A DNA stretch of 64,000 bases from assembly GCF_001424345.1 (NCBI RefSeq), contig NZ_LMPF01000022.1:54122-118121 (forward strand), read 5' to 3'. Below, piece by piece: positions 27,102-35,536 of the stretch. This DNA comes from Burkholderia sp. Leaf177 (lineage in GTDB: Bacteria; Pseudomonadota; Gammaproteobacteria; Burkholderiales; Burkholderiaceae). The notes under the pieces were generated by a model. It saw only the letters and a list, made by a program, of their open reading frames with translations, was not told the DNA's origin and searched no databases. Position numbers and translations under genes: made by a program. Each line of letters opens with the position of its first letter. Position 1 is the stretch's first letter.

Positions 27102-28271
27102 TTATCCTAACGCCCAAACGCGACGGATCTGAGCTTCAACCTGGTCAATTGCGGCGTCATACGCGACGCGCGCCGTCTGGTAAGTTTTTGCGCTTCCCGT
27201 GTATTTTGTTATGTCGTAAACAGTCGAAAATTTCGTTCCTGAGGAACTAGAAACAACAGTTTTAGGGATCTCGCCCGTCATTAATTTGTCGCCGTAAGCG
27301 ACCTTGATCCACTCACGCACCACGCTTTCATTGACGTTGCCTTGGCCTTCAGTCATGCACAACAAAACGTTTATAAACTTCCAAATTTTTTCTCCACCCG
27401 CTTGCTCCGCGATCGAAGTTGCCAGCCCCGAGAATAGCGTCCAAAATTGACTCGAACTCGCGAAATCCATTCCCCGTGGTGGAATAGGCATAATTAATCC
27501 GTCAGCCGCGAAAAATGCGTTTAGCGACAGATACGACAAAGTAGGGGAGGTGTCGATCAGAACAACATCGTATTCAGCCCGGAGGTCTTCAAGTCCCTTG
27601 TTTAGCACGTCGTAAAAGCGGAATCCAGATTCTCGTTTTGATTGCCGACTCGGGATGTGAAATTCCGCGGCAAAGGCTACAGGACTGCAGCCGACCACAT
27701 CCAATCCGTCCCAGTAGGTCGGCTTGATTGCGTACCGAAGTGAAGTCTCGTCGCCAGCACAAAGAGGCAACACGGTATCCTCCTCCTGCACCTGCGTATC
27801 TGGAAGATAGCCGCACAAACTAGTCAAAGACCCCTGCGGGTCTAAGTCAATACACAGCACCTGGTATCCCAATAACGACAAACCTTGGGCCATACACATC
27901 GTCGTGGTAGTTTTGCTAACACCACCCTTACTGTTGCCCGTAGTCACAACAACGGCACGGTCATCTGGCTTACGGCGATACGATCTGCCATACGCCCGCG
28001 CCCATAGACGGGCTTCCGCAAGCGTAAAATCACGTTTAGCCTTATTGATTTCTTTTCCTGCTGGAAGATCTCCTTTCGCGATGCGTCGCATCAACGCGCT
28101 TCGATCGATCCTGCATAGTGCAGAAAGTTGCGTTACAGAAAAAGTCGGCGCTTTCTTTAAGTAGTCAGGTGAAAATATACTGTTTCTGACCCGTTCAACG
28201 ACATCTGCAACCCGATTTGCCTGGTCCTCAATGTCGCTAATTGTGTAGCCGATGCGTAGAGGATCTATCAT
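27102..28271 (-). CDS. parA: ParA-family partition ATPase
   Basis: A 389-residue type Ia ParA. Residues 40-100 form a MerR-like helix-turn-helix (FSVTQLSALCRIDRSALMRRIAKGDLP) that normally autorepresses the operon. The ATPase shows the deviant Walker A TGNSKGGVSKTTTT, Walker A' IDLDPQGSL and Walker B-like VLIDTSPTLSYLSLNA. It drives movement of ParB-parS complexes over the nucleoid. It is divergent from the initiator gene with 86 bases between starts, so the shared region 28272-28357 should hold both promoters and the ParA operator. Confidence 0.95.
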   Translation of the reverse strand: MIDPLRIGYTISDIEDQANRVADVVERVRNSIFSPDYLKKAPTFSVTQLSALCRIDRSALMRRIAKGDLPAGKEINKAKRDFTLAEARLWARAYGRSYRRKPDDRAVVVTTGNSKGGVSKTTTTMCMAQGLSLLGYQVLCIDLDPQGSLTSLCGYLPDTQVQEEDTVLPLCAGDETSLRYAIKPTYWDGLDVVGCSPVAFAAEFHIPSRQSKRESGFRFYDVLNKGLEDLRAEYDVVLIDTSPTLSYLSLNAFFAADGLIMPIPPRGMDFASSSQFWTLFSGLATSIAEQAGGEKIWKFINVLLCMTEGQGNVNESVVREWIKVAYGDKLMTGEIPKTVVSSSSGTKFSTVYDITKYTGSAKTYQTARVAYDAAIDQVEAQIRRVWALG

Positions 28272-28357
28272 TAGTTAACCCGATCAAAAATTGTTGTTGT
28301 CGCTTTAAAAAGTAATCGCCACTAGAATACTCGATCACGAGCACCTATCAAAGCCAA

Positions 28358-29332
28358 ATGAGCCTAAAAAAGACTTCCAGCCTCATCTCAGCCGAGTTTT
28401 TCGGGGATGCTCAGGCGATCGAAACAAACTTGCCGAAGGAAACGGCATTGGATATCGTTGCGCGGCTGGAAAAGTCGATGGTTCAACGCAGAGCGATGCC
28501 GACCGAAACGCCGCGGGTCCATACGCGCGTACAAATTCCGTTGTGGTCCGAAGAGCATCGTCCAGTGCTTCATGACCTTGTACGGTCCGCGCTTTTTACA
28601 TGCGGACAAAAAGATGCACGCATGGACCTGAAGGCCAAGCCCATTTATGCCTTAGAGCACATTCGCATTACCTATACTGGCGAAGAACTTCGGCAGCGAG
28701 ACTATGACGTCTACCTGCAGATCCTTCACTTGTCGCGTGGCATAACGGTTGATAGCCGGCAGGAATGGGTTGAATTCGATGCTCGGGCGCTCATAAAACT
28801 GCTCAGATGGACGCAAAACTCCCGAAGTCTTCTCGAACTGCGGGAAACCATCCGGCGTCTAACAGCGTGCGCCCTTGAAGTTACGCGTGCCCGCACAAAA
28901 ACCAGTGTCCCCGTGGTGTACGGTGGCCCACTCTTGCTTAAGTACGCTGGAGCTCAGGAAGGCAGCTTCGACGAGGTAACATTTTGGAAGGTTCAAATCA
29001 ATACCGAGGTTGCTGCCCAACTTAAACCCGGTGACTACACTCGAATTGATTGGAAGATACGTTCTCAGTTGTCGCCACTCGAGAAATGGCTCCATGCCTT
29101 TTACTCAACAAATCAGAATCCTTATCCCATGAAAGTCGAAACGATCCACAAGCTCTGCGGATCGCGAATGGCCGAGATCAAATTCTTTCGACGCGCCATT
29201 AAAACAGCGCTTACGCACCTAACTGACGTCGGCTTCCTCAAATCTTGGCAAATAGACGACACCGACAAAGTGAAGGTTACTCGTAGTCAATTAGTCACCG
29301 CGGAAGGCATGAGCGCTGTCGACCCCGGCTAA
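28358..29332 (+). CDS. TrfA-type replication initiator (RepA)
   Basis: A 324-residue initiator with two winged-helix-like regions. The second half contains the TrfA hallmark WKIRSQLSPLEKWLHAFYST followed by NPYPMKVETIHKLCGS. The centre has LLRWTQNSRSLLELRETIRRL. TrfA-family proteins bind iterons and open oriV for DnaA/DnaB loading. The iteron origin lies immediately downstream, and parAB diverges upstream, the arrangement typical of burkholderial secondary replicons. No strong Shine-Dalgarno precedes the ATG, which fits low-level synthesis. Confidence 0.92.
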   Translation: MSLKKTSSLISAEFFGDAQAIETNLPKETALDIVARLEKSMVQRRAMPTETPRVHTRVQIPLWSEEHRPVLHDLVRSALFTCGQKDARMDLKAKPIYALEHIRITYTGEELRQRDYDVYLQILHLSRGITVDSRQEWVEFDARALIKLLRWTQNSRSLLELRETIRRLTACALEVTRARTKTSVPVVYGGPLLLKYAGAQEGSFDEVTFWKVQINTEVAAQLKPGDYTRIDWKIRSQLSPLEKWLHAFYSTNQNPYPMKVETIHKLCGSRMAEIKFFRRAIKTALTHLTDVGFLKSWQIDDTDKVKVTRSQLVTAEGMSAVDPG

Positions 29333-29370
29333 GTGAACAATTTCCCCCCGCGCTGTTCAAGTCAACTTCA

Positions 29371-29470
29371 AGTCGAATGGTCACTACAGATGTAATGGCA
29401 GGTGAGCATTTGACTCGGTGATCCCCTGAAAGTAGCGGACAAGCTGTATATTTCTAGTCAAATACTCACC
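29371..29470. repeat. Scattered iterons, left group (three copies)
   Basis: AGTCGAATGGTCACT at 29371-29385 (plus), GGTGAGCATTTGACT at 29401-29415 (an inverted copy) and AGTCAAATACTCACC at 29456-29470 (plus). They match the consensus AGTCRRATGNNCACC of the main array. The inverted pair may help handcuffing or copy control. Confidence 0.75.
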
Positions 29471-29571
29471 AAAACCCACACCTTGACGTTCAAATGGAAA
29501 AATTTCGTGCAGATCCACGTGGCACGTCGCAAATGGCGGGCGCTAACAGCAGCTACGAATCGAAACTTATG

Positions 29572-29580
29572 TTATCCACA
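29572..29580 (+). other. DnaA box
   Basis: TTATCCACA, identical to the strict E. coli DnaA consensus, nine bases before the main iteron array. Confidence 0.85.
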
Positions 29581-29588
29581 AGCTAATT

Positions 29589-29687
29589 AGTCGGATGGTC
29601 ACCTGATTAAGTCAGATGAACACCTAAGCCAGTCAAATGGACACCCGGGCCAGTCAAATAGACACCCACGCGAGTCAAATACACACT
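29589..29687 (+). repeat. Main iteron array, five direct repeats with 21-bp period
   Basis: Fifteen-base units start at 29589, 29610, 29631, 29652 and 29673. Examples are AGTCAGATGAACACC, AGTCAAATGGACACC and AGTCAAATAGACACC. The exact 21-bp spacing (two helical turns) puts all bound initiators on one DNA face. Confidence 0.92.
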
Positions 29688-29800
29688 GAATAATATTCTA
29701 ACCAATTGATTATTAAGTATAAAACAAGCAGTTTCTACGCAGCTAGAAGGTTTTAAGAAGGTTCTAGAAACTCTTAAGTTCGCTACGCGATTTTTTAAAG

Positions 29801-30476
29801 ATATACGAACATGCTCCAACCCATGGTGCATGGCTGCACTATTGCTGTGTCCTGCAGTAGCCTGCTGCACAGTCTCGCTACCGTACTCATTTTGCGCAGG
29901 TTATCTTGCTATTTGCCGTCGCACTTGATCGACGCTGCCGGACGGTACCAACACTCTGTACAACAGCCGCTTAGTGTGATTGCTGTACATGAAAGGAAAG
30001 CCGCAGCTTATGCAGATCTTGCGACCACTTGGCGGCGCGTTCGTTGCTGGCTGCCGGTAGCCACAACCCGATGAACACCGACGATAATCTGAATAAGCGT
30101 TCACTTCGTGCGATCGTTTCAAGACGGATCGCCGCAGGACTGCAACGTGACGACTTGACGATTGCGCGTCGAGAAGGGCTCAATGGGCCTAGGAATACCC
30201 ATAGGCCTCAAGCCGGTAGGCAAGGGCAAAGACAGACTTCGAATGGCCCCGCTATAAGGGTATTGCGGAGTCACATCACACGGGTGCTCACCGGCATAGT
30301 CAGTGTCGAAACGCAAGGGTAGATAATCTGCAACTAACGGTCTGACGCACCTTTCGCTGACTAACAGCGTTTCAGAACGACTAACGGGGCGGCCTGCTAA
30401 ATTAAACAGCAACATCTGCCCCATTGCTGATCCCGTTAACGCACGGCTCTAATTTGTCGAGATCCAAGGGCAGACG
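29801..30476. other. Non-coding region after the origin
   Basis: No convincing gene; opposing frames overlap at 29901-30322 without recognisable families. Confidence 0.4.
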
Positions 30477-30581
30477 ATGTCGAGCAAAAATAACGCCATC
30501 GAAGTCGATCGAAAAGATTTCTCGGGGGCCGCGTACGATTCAAATGAGGCCAACATGTACGTGAGATGGGTCGATGAATAA
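30477..30581 (+). CDS. Possible 34-residue small protein
   Basis: ATG 30477 follows AAGGGCAGACG, a good ribosome binding site at correct spacing. The frame (MSSKNNAIEVDRKDFSGAAY and on to YVRWVDE) has clean acidic, protein-like content and ends in TAA. It precedes the YhcG-type nuclease by about 115 bases on the same strand. It could be a leader peptide, a small partner or a truncated remnant. Confidence 0.4.
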   Translation: MSSKNNAIEVDRKDFSGAAYDSNEANMYVRWVDE

Positions 30582-30697
30582 GCAAATAGCGCCGTCAAAT
30601 CCAAGCAATGGTTACAGCCTCGGAACCGTTATGCTTAAGTTCAGGGGATTTCTAAGCCGGCTGCCGGACATTCTTTTACAACAGTATATGACCATCA

Positions 30698-31849
30698 ATG
30701 ACTGAGATCGTTTTAAGCGGCGCTGACTACAAAGGCATTCACAGCGATATCATCGCGATTCTGGAGAGTAGCCGCCGAGCCGCAGCACGCAGCGTGAACG
30801 CGGTGATAACCGCAACTTATTGGGAAGTTGGCCGACGCGTTGTCGAATTTGAACAAGGTGGAGAGAACAGGGCAGCGTATGGCCAAGCGCTACTTGTTCG
30901 ACTATCTGGCGATCTAACCAAGCGGTTCGGCCGCGGTTTCGGGGTAGACAACCTAGAACTGATGCGCCTGTTTTATTTGACCTATCCACCATTGGCAATT
31001 TCCGAATCTCTGATTCGGAAATCCAAAGATAAGGGTGTAGGCACAAATTCCGAGTTGATGATTCGGGAATTCGACCTTGAGCAATTGGCAACGGTCTTCC
31101 CTCTCTCGTGGACGCACTACGTGCACCTGATGCGACGCACTCGTTCGACTGACGAGCGCACGTTCTACGAAACCGAAGCGCTTCGAGGCGGGTGGAGCGT
31201 GCGTCAGCTCGACCGGCAAATCGCCTCCCAGTTTCACACCCGCGCCATGCTGTCGAAAAACAAGCGAACAATGTTAGAAAAAGGGAGCAAGGCACAACCG
31301 AGCGACTTCGTCACACCCGAAGAGGCGATTAAGGACCCCTATGTTCTGGAGTTCCTGGACCTAAAGGACGAATACTCGGAATCCCAATTGGAAGACGCGC
31401 TCGTCCATCGCCTCGAAGATTTCTTGCTCGAGTTGGGCGGCGACTTTACGTTCGTCGGACGTCAGCGTCGCTTGCGAATTGGCGAAAGTTGGTTTCGGGT
31501 CGATCTACTGTTCTTTCATAGACGCCTGAGATGCCTGGTCATCATCGATCTGAAACTAACAGAACTGAACCACGCCGACGTAGGGCAAATGCACATGTAC
31601 TGCAACTACGCCCGTGAGCACTGGACTTTACCTGGGGAAAATCCGCCGGTCGGATTGATCTTGTGCGCTCGCACCAATGCTGCAGTCGCACGGTACGCGC
31701 TAGAAGGGCTTCCAAATAAGGTTCTCGCCGCGGAATATCACACAGTGTTACCGGATGAAAAGCTCCTTGCAGAGGAACTTGCGAAGGCGCGCCTCGAATG
31801 GGAAGCGCGACGTGTGAACGAACTTGCGAACCTAAGAGCTGGAAATTAA
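30698..31849 (+). CDS. YhcG/DUF1016 family PDDEXK nuclease
   Basis: A 383-residue protein. The N-terminal DUF1016 helical domain is seen at ARSVNAVITATYWEVGRRVVEFEQGG then YGQALLVRLSGDLTKRFGRGF. The second part is a PD-(D/E)XK nuclease fold: FVGRQRRLRIGESWFRVDLLFFHRRLRCLVIIDLKL, with D in the RVDLLFFH strand and the DLK of IDLKL as the D-xK catalytic pair. Members are thought to act in DNA repair or defence and often sit in defence or restriction islands. It stands alone here between oriV and a recombinase; no methylase or specificity gene accompanies it. No Shine-Dalgarno is evident before the ATG. Confidence 0.9.
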   Translation: MTEIVLSGADYKGIHSDIIAILESSRRAAARSVNAVITATYWEVGRRVVEFEQGGENRAAYGQALLVRLSGDLTKRFGRGFGVDNLELMRLFYLTYPPLAISESLIRKSKDKGVGTNSELMIREFDLEQLATVFPLSWTHYVHLMRRTRSTDERTFYETEALRGGWSVRQLDRQIASQFHTRAMLSKNKRTMLEKGSKAQPSDFVTPEEAIKDPYVLEFLDLKDEYSESQLEDALVHRLEDFLLELGGDFTFVGRQRRLRIGESWFRVDLLFFHRRLRCLVIIDLKLTELNHADVGQMHMYCNYAREHWTLPGENPPVGLILCARTNAAVARYALEGLPNKVLAAEYHTVLPDEKLLAEELAKARLEWEARRVNELANLRAGN

Positions 31850-32214
31850 CCTTTTCATCATGATTTCTTGGTCCTGTCATACGGCAGTGACTACAAAAAG
31901 ACTTGGGTCACGCCGAGTAAACTCGCACGAGGTGCGATAGATGCTCGCCATAGATCGCGCGCGTCTTATTCAAGGACCCACGTCATCAAAACTGCAGGCT
32001 GTAGGTCTACTGCAGCGCTGGCAGAACGTGTGTCAGATTCGAACATAAACACGGTTGGCATTGGTGACGTAGGGTGCAAAGTAACTAGCTTTAATAGTTA
32101 TTGAGTGCTGAAGCGAATCTGCCTGTACAGGCCAACACATACAATCCTAGACGCGCGAAGTCACATCTCTTGATGCCGGGCCTCACGACAAAAAATATGG
32201 ACTGCTAATTGATA
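31850..32214. other. Intergenic region upstream of recombinase module 1
   Basis: No gene is seen. AT-rich from about 32050 on, towards the recombinase promoter. Confidence 0.45.
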
Positions 32215-32269
32215 TTAGCAGACAAGCGTTTAATGCGTAAAATTAAGGTAAATTCACTTCGCGCCTCTC
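32215..32269 (+). promoter_or_regulatory. Promoter and leader element shared by both recombinase modules (copy 1)
   Basis: TTAGCA (32215-32220), 17 bases, then TAAAAT (32238-32243) form a sigma-70-like promoter. A downstream stretch ending TTCGCGCCTCT at 32258-32268 is matched, allowing one gap, by the element before recombinase module 2 at 53691-53744. The conserved part beyond the -10 box suggests an operator or regulatory leader. Confidence 0.65.
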
Positions 32270-32342
32270 TCAGAGCTAATGATCTGCTTTAATTTGCGGG
32301 TTTTCCCGAATTCGTCGGCTGATGAGCAGACGGGGAGGGCGC

Positions 32343-34304
32343 GTGGCTAATCAGGCACAACAACTCCCGCTGCCGACGCCGCGGACCTATACGCGCACCG
32401 ATTTCGCCGCACTGCGCGCGTTTGTACAGCACATTGCGCCCTCGGTCATCGCGCACCGGTACTACGATCCGGATGATCGAGCGGTCTCGCCGCAAGCGGC
32501 GAGCGCCGATGCAATGGAGCGTTTTCTGCGCGCCATGCTTGACGACCTCGTGCACCTTGCACTGCGCAACGGCTCAGCTGCGCTCGCCGCGCACCTGAAA
32601 GCATCGATCAAGCAGCACGGCAGCGCGAAGCTCACTGCAGTTACGTTACGCATGGTCGAGCAGGCCTCGGTACTCGCGGCCGCGGCTCCCGCGGCGGATC
32701 ATCACGTTGGCCTCTGGCTGCGACCGCTGGTGACCAAACGACTGACGGCCGAGCGGATTACGACACTCGGCGAACTCGTTGCGTATTGCAATTCGCACGG
32801 CGGCAGTTGGTGGCGCTCGGTGCCGCGCATCGGCGCGCACCGAGCGAGCGTCCTGGTTGCCTGGCTGCGTCGTCACGAGCCGGCGCTCGGAATGCGAGTT
32901 GATGACGATGTAGATGCGGGTCCGCTTATGCCGGCGATAGGTCTCGGCAACGTCGTTGTGATCGGGGGATCGATCGACGCGCCACTTCTGGCACCGTTCG
33001 AACGCCTTGCCATTCCGACCGTCTTTTCGGGTGCACACGGGACCAATCGCGCGCGTGAGTTCGCGTTCATCCGGGCGGACCACGACCTCGCCGCAGTCCA
33101 TGCTTATTTGAATCGTTACCGCGATCGGCCGCCAACTTTGCGCGCGTACACGCGTGAACTGGAACGCCTGGTCCTGTGGCTCGTGATTGTGCGCGGCGTC
33201 GCGCTCTCGTCGATGACGGTCGAAGACTGTGAGGCGTACAAAGATTTTTTAAAGGCGCCGAGCGCGACCTTTGTTGGGCCAAAACGGCCGCGGTCGAGCG
33301 GGCGATGGCGACCGTTCGCATCGAGCAGCTTGTCGCCCGACAGTCAGGCGTACGCGGTGCGTGCGATCCGATCAGCGTTCGCGTGGCTGACGTCGGTCCG
33401 CTACCTGGGCGGCAACCCGTGGAGCGCAGTGACGGATCCGGCGACCCTCACGCGTGAGGTCGAAGTGCAGGTCGAGCGAGCGCTGCCCACCGATCTCTGG
33501 ACGCGGTTGCGCGCAGAGTTGGATGCTCGATGCAACGACGAGGAGCTGGGGGGTCTTACACCAACCAAGGAAGGAGCGCGCCAGTGGCGCATCGCGCGCG
33601 CGGCAATTTTATTAATGGGAAACTCGGGCGTGCGCCGTGACGAAGCAGCCAATGCCCGGCGTGAAAATCTGAGTGTTGCTATGGTTACGGCGACTGGCTC
33701 GTCGATCGACTCGTCAGCCAACTCAGCGAACGAGCAGCGCTCGGTGTGGGCTCTGACCGTCGCAGGCAAACGCCGCAAGCAACGCACGGTACCCGTGAGC
33801 GTGACAACCGTCGCAGCGCTACGCGCGCACTGGGCAGACCGGGGACTGGACTTTAACGAAGCGTGGGCCGAGGGTCCCTTGATCGCTCCGGTGGTGATCA
33901 ATGGGACTGATGCGTCGATAGCGAAGCATGGCGACGCATCGCATGGCAAGCGCGCGGTTGATCACGAAATTCATGTCCCCTACGCGGCAGACGCACTGGC
34001 GAGACTCGTGCGCGAAGCGATCCGACGCATCGCGGAAGCGTTGTTGCGAGAAGGTGCACTGTCACACGGTGCGCACGTCAAACTCATGGCCACCTCGGCT
34101 CACGCGTTTCGGCATACCTTTGGTACCCAGACGGTTGCTCGAGGTATGCCAATCGATGTAGCGCAACGGATTTTGGGACACGCGTCACTGCAGACAACGT
34201 CGATCTATGTGCGGGCCGAGCGCCAGCGGATGCTTGATGAAGCGGCGAAATATTATTCGGAAGACGAGGGCGAGTACGCTTTGGCGAATTTTGCGACGAA
34301 GTAA
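32343..34304 (+). CDS. Tyrosine recombinase with DUF3701-like N-terminal domain (module 1)
   Basis: A 653-residue site-specific recombinase, almost twice the size of XerC. GTG 32343 is chosen because a perfect GGGGAGG lies just before it and the paralogue also starts GTG-GC; ATG 32322 is in frame. Residues 1-180 match the Phage_integr_N (DUF3701) type with HGGSWWRSVPRIGAHRASVLVAWL, a helix-hairpin-helix-like element. A SAM-like core-binding domain follows (LRAYTRELERLVLWLVIVRG). The catalytic domain shows Arg in NSGVRRDEAANAR, HAFRHTFG (H-x-x-R), LGHASLQTTS and the Tyr nucleophile in SIYV. HU follows 115 bases later, possibly as architectural factor. Possible roles are island integration or multimer resolution. 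Confidence 0.9.
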   Translation: MANQAQQLPLPTPRTYTRTDFAALRAFVQHIAPSVIAHRYYDPDDRAVSPQAASADAMERFLRAMLDDLVHLALRNGSAALAAHLKASIKQHGSAKLTAVTLRMVEQASVLAAAAPAADHHVGLWLRPLVTKRLTAERITTLGELVAYCNSHGGSWWRSVPRIGAHRASVLVAWLRRHEPALGMRVDDDVDAGPLMPAIGLGNVVVIGGSIDAPLLAPFERLAIPTVFSGAHGTNRAREFAFIRADHDLAAVHAYLNRYRDRPPTLRAYTRELERLVLWLVIVRGVALSSMTVEDCEAYKDFLKAPSATFVGPKRPRSSGRWRPFASSSLSPDSQAYAVRAIRSAFAWLTSVRYLGGNPWSAVTDPATLTREVEVQVERALPTDLWTRLRAELDARCNDEELGGLTPTKEGARQWRIARAAILLMGNSGVRRDEAANARRENLSVAMVTATGSSIDSSANSANEQRSVWALTVAGKRRKQRTVPVSVTTVAALRAHWADRGLDFNEAWAEGPLIAPVVINGTDASIAKHGDASHGKRAVDHEIHVPYAADALARLVREAIRRIAEALLREGALSHGAHVKLMATSAHAFRHTFGTQTVARGMPIDVAQRILGHASLQTTSIYVRAERQRMLDEAAKYYSEDEGEYALANFATK

Positions 34305-34418
34305 ATACGCCGCGGCTTCCAAGAGCGGTGCCGCTGCGAACAACGCGGTTGTTTGGGTAATGTATCCTGGTGCTCGGCACGCATTGCGGCTCCCACTCAA
34401 TCAATGGAGAAGACGGAC

Positions 34419-34694
34419 ATGAACAAGCAGGAACTGATCGACGCAGTAGCAAATCAAGCGGGCATCGCGAAGTCAGCAGTAGAAGAAACGATCAACGCAT
34501 TCTTAGAGACCGTGACCAAAGCGGTGATCAAGGGTGATGCGGTCCAGCTAATCGGTTTCGGGTCGTTCGGCACGGGCTCACGCGCTGCGCGAGCCGGACG
34601 CAACCCAAAGACCGGCGAGCCTCTGCAAATCGCTGCGTCGAAGACCGTCAAGTTTACCGCCGGCAAAGCGTTCAAGGACGCGGTGAACAAGTAG
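34419..34694 (+). CDS. HU-family nucleoid protein (copy 2, recombinase-linked)
   Basis: A 91-residue [23 protein letters not shown] with the arm [31 protein letters not shown] 34419 follows TGGAGAAGACGGAC. It is downstream of recombinase 1 on the same strand, as copy 3 is downstream of recombinase 2, which suggests a functional link such as bending the recombination site. Confidence 0.95.
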   Translation: MNKQELIDAVANQAGIAKSAVEETINAFLETVTKAVIKGDAVQLIGFGSFGTGSRAARAGRNPKTGEPLQIAASKTVKFTAGKAFKDAVNK

Positions 34695-34762
34695 GGCAAT
34701 GAGCAGGTGTTCTCCCTGCGCCGATGCGGACCACCCCATTAATTGAAGCCTTGGGTCTTCTC

Positions 34763-34912
34763 TCACTCGTGTTCGGTGAAATATAAAGAGACCAGGCATA
34801 CGGCCTGATCTCCTGAGTCGCAGTTGCTTAGTGACAGGAATTCCCAGTACTTGCTTGCTATTGCCATTTCGGACACTGCAACCAGCAGGACCATCAACCA
34901 GACTAACCTCAT
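34763..34912 (-). CDS. Possible 49-residue exported peptide
   Basis: ATG 34912 (or 34924) opens a frame reading MRLVWLMVLLVAVSEMAIA, which looks like a signal peptide, then SKYWEFLSLSNCDSGDQAVC and an acidic end. GGTGA stands six bases before the ATG. Against it, a longer frame on the same strand overlaps, and a hairpin with a T-rich tail lies inside its last codons. Confidence 0.25.
   Translation of the reverse strand: MRLVWLMVLLVAVSEMAIASKYWEFLSLSNCDSGDQAVCLVSLYFTEHE
34778..34812 (-). terminator. Possible intrinsic terminator or attenuator, minus strand
   Basis: On the minus strand GAGATCAGGC pairs with GCCTGGTCTC (one G-U pair, loop of five) and is followed by TTTATATTT. The same hairpin on the plus strand has a C-A mismatch and no T-tract, so it should act on a minus-strand transcript entering from the right, whose gene is uncertain. 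Confidence 0.4.
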
Positions 34913-35536
34913 ATTGTTCACCATTGGAACGAGTGGCTAGGTTAGCAACATAGCTGGCAAAAGGATTCGTTTTTTTAGCGAAGTCCTTGTGACTTGGTGG
35001 TGGCAGTACCCTTGTCTGAACGCGACTCTTCACCATTGGTGAGCGCACCGAGATCGATCTTTCTTGCCAACAGTTCGAGCGCTCGTGCTTGATGCAGACC
35101 GTCTCGACCCAAACAAATGCCCTCTCGACCAGTTACGCAATTGTAGTCACCCTAGAAGGGAGCGTGCTGTCATCATTTTCTTGGATCTTTTACGCCGTTT
35201 CCGCAGTCAGCTACCCCTGCCCATATCAGCTTGATGTTTGTCTTCGTCCACCAACTTGGTCTCGTCGTAGGGGTAGGTCGATACATCGATACATAAGTCG
35301 GTAGGCATGGGTCCAGAATTAGAGCGGCAAGGGCTGCATGGCGTCCTACGCGGTCCTTTAGGTCCTTTTCAATGCGTCATTGATAGTCGTGGCTTTCGGC
35401 ACAGAACATTGTGTGCTTGCAGTAATGAATCGGATATCCAGGATTCGTCCCTCTAGTTTTGAAAGCAAGAAAGGGGCTTTTAATCTTTTTATAGCCGTTT
35501 AGCAAATGCAATTCATAACGGTTCAGGTGCGCTCGC
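34913..35536. other. Intergenic region
   Basis: No gene recognised. It lies downstream of the chemosensory hybrid gene and of HU copy 2. Confidence 0.4.

Larger units (their letters stand above)
29333..29800. other. Iteron-type replication origin (oriV)
   Basis: The stretch after the initiator stop holds eight copies of a 15-bp iteron, a perfect DnaA box, and an AT-rich segment at about 29688-29790 suited to strand opening. No gene is present. The order iterons, DnaA box, iterons, AT-rich is that of plasmid origins served by TrfA/RepA-type initiators. Confidence 0.88.

Noticed and set aside
29601-29687. CRISPR-like direct repeats
   Set aside because: Units are 15 bp with 6-bp gaps beside an initiator gene; they are iterons, not a CRISPR array, and no cas gene is present.
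34578-35048. 156-residue minus-strand ORF overlapping HU copy 2
   Set aside because: Its second half is the antisense of a certain HU gene and a terminator-like hairpin sits inside it.
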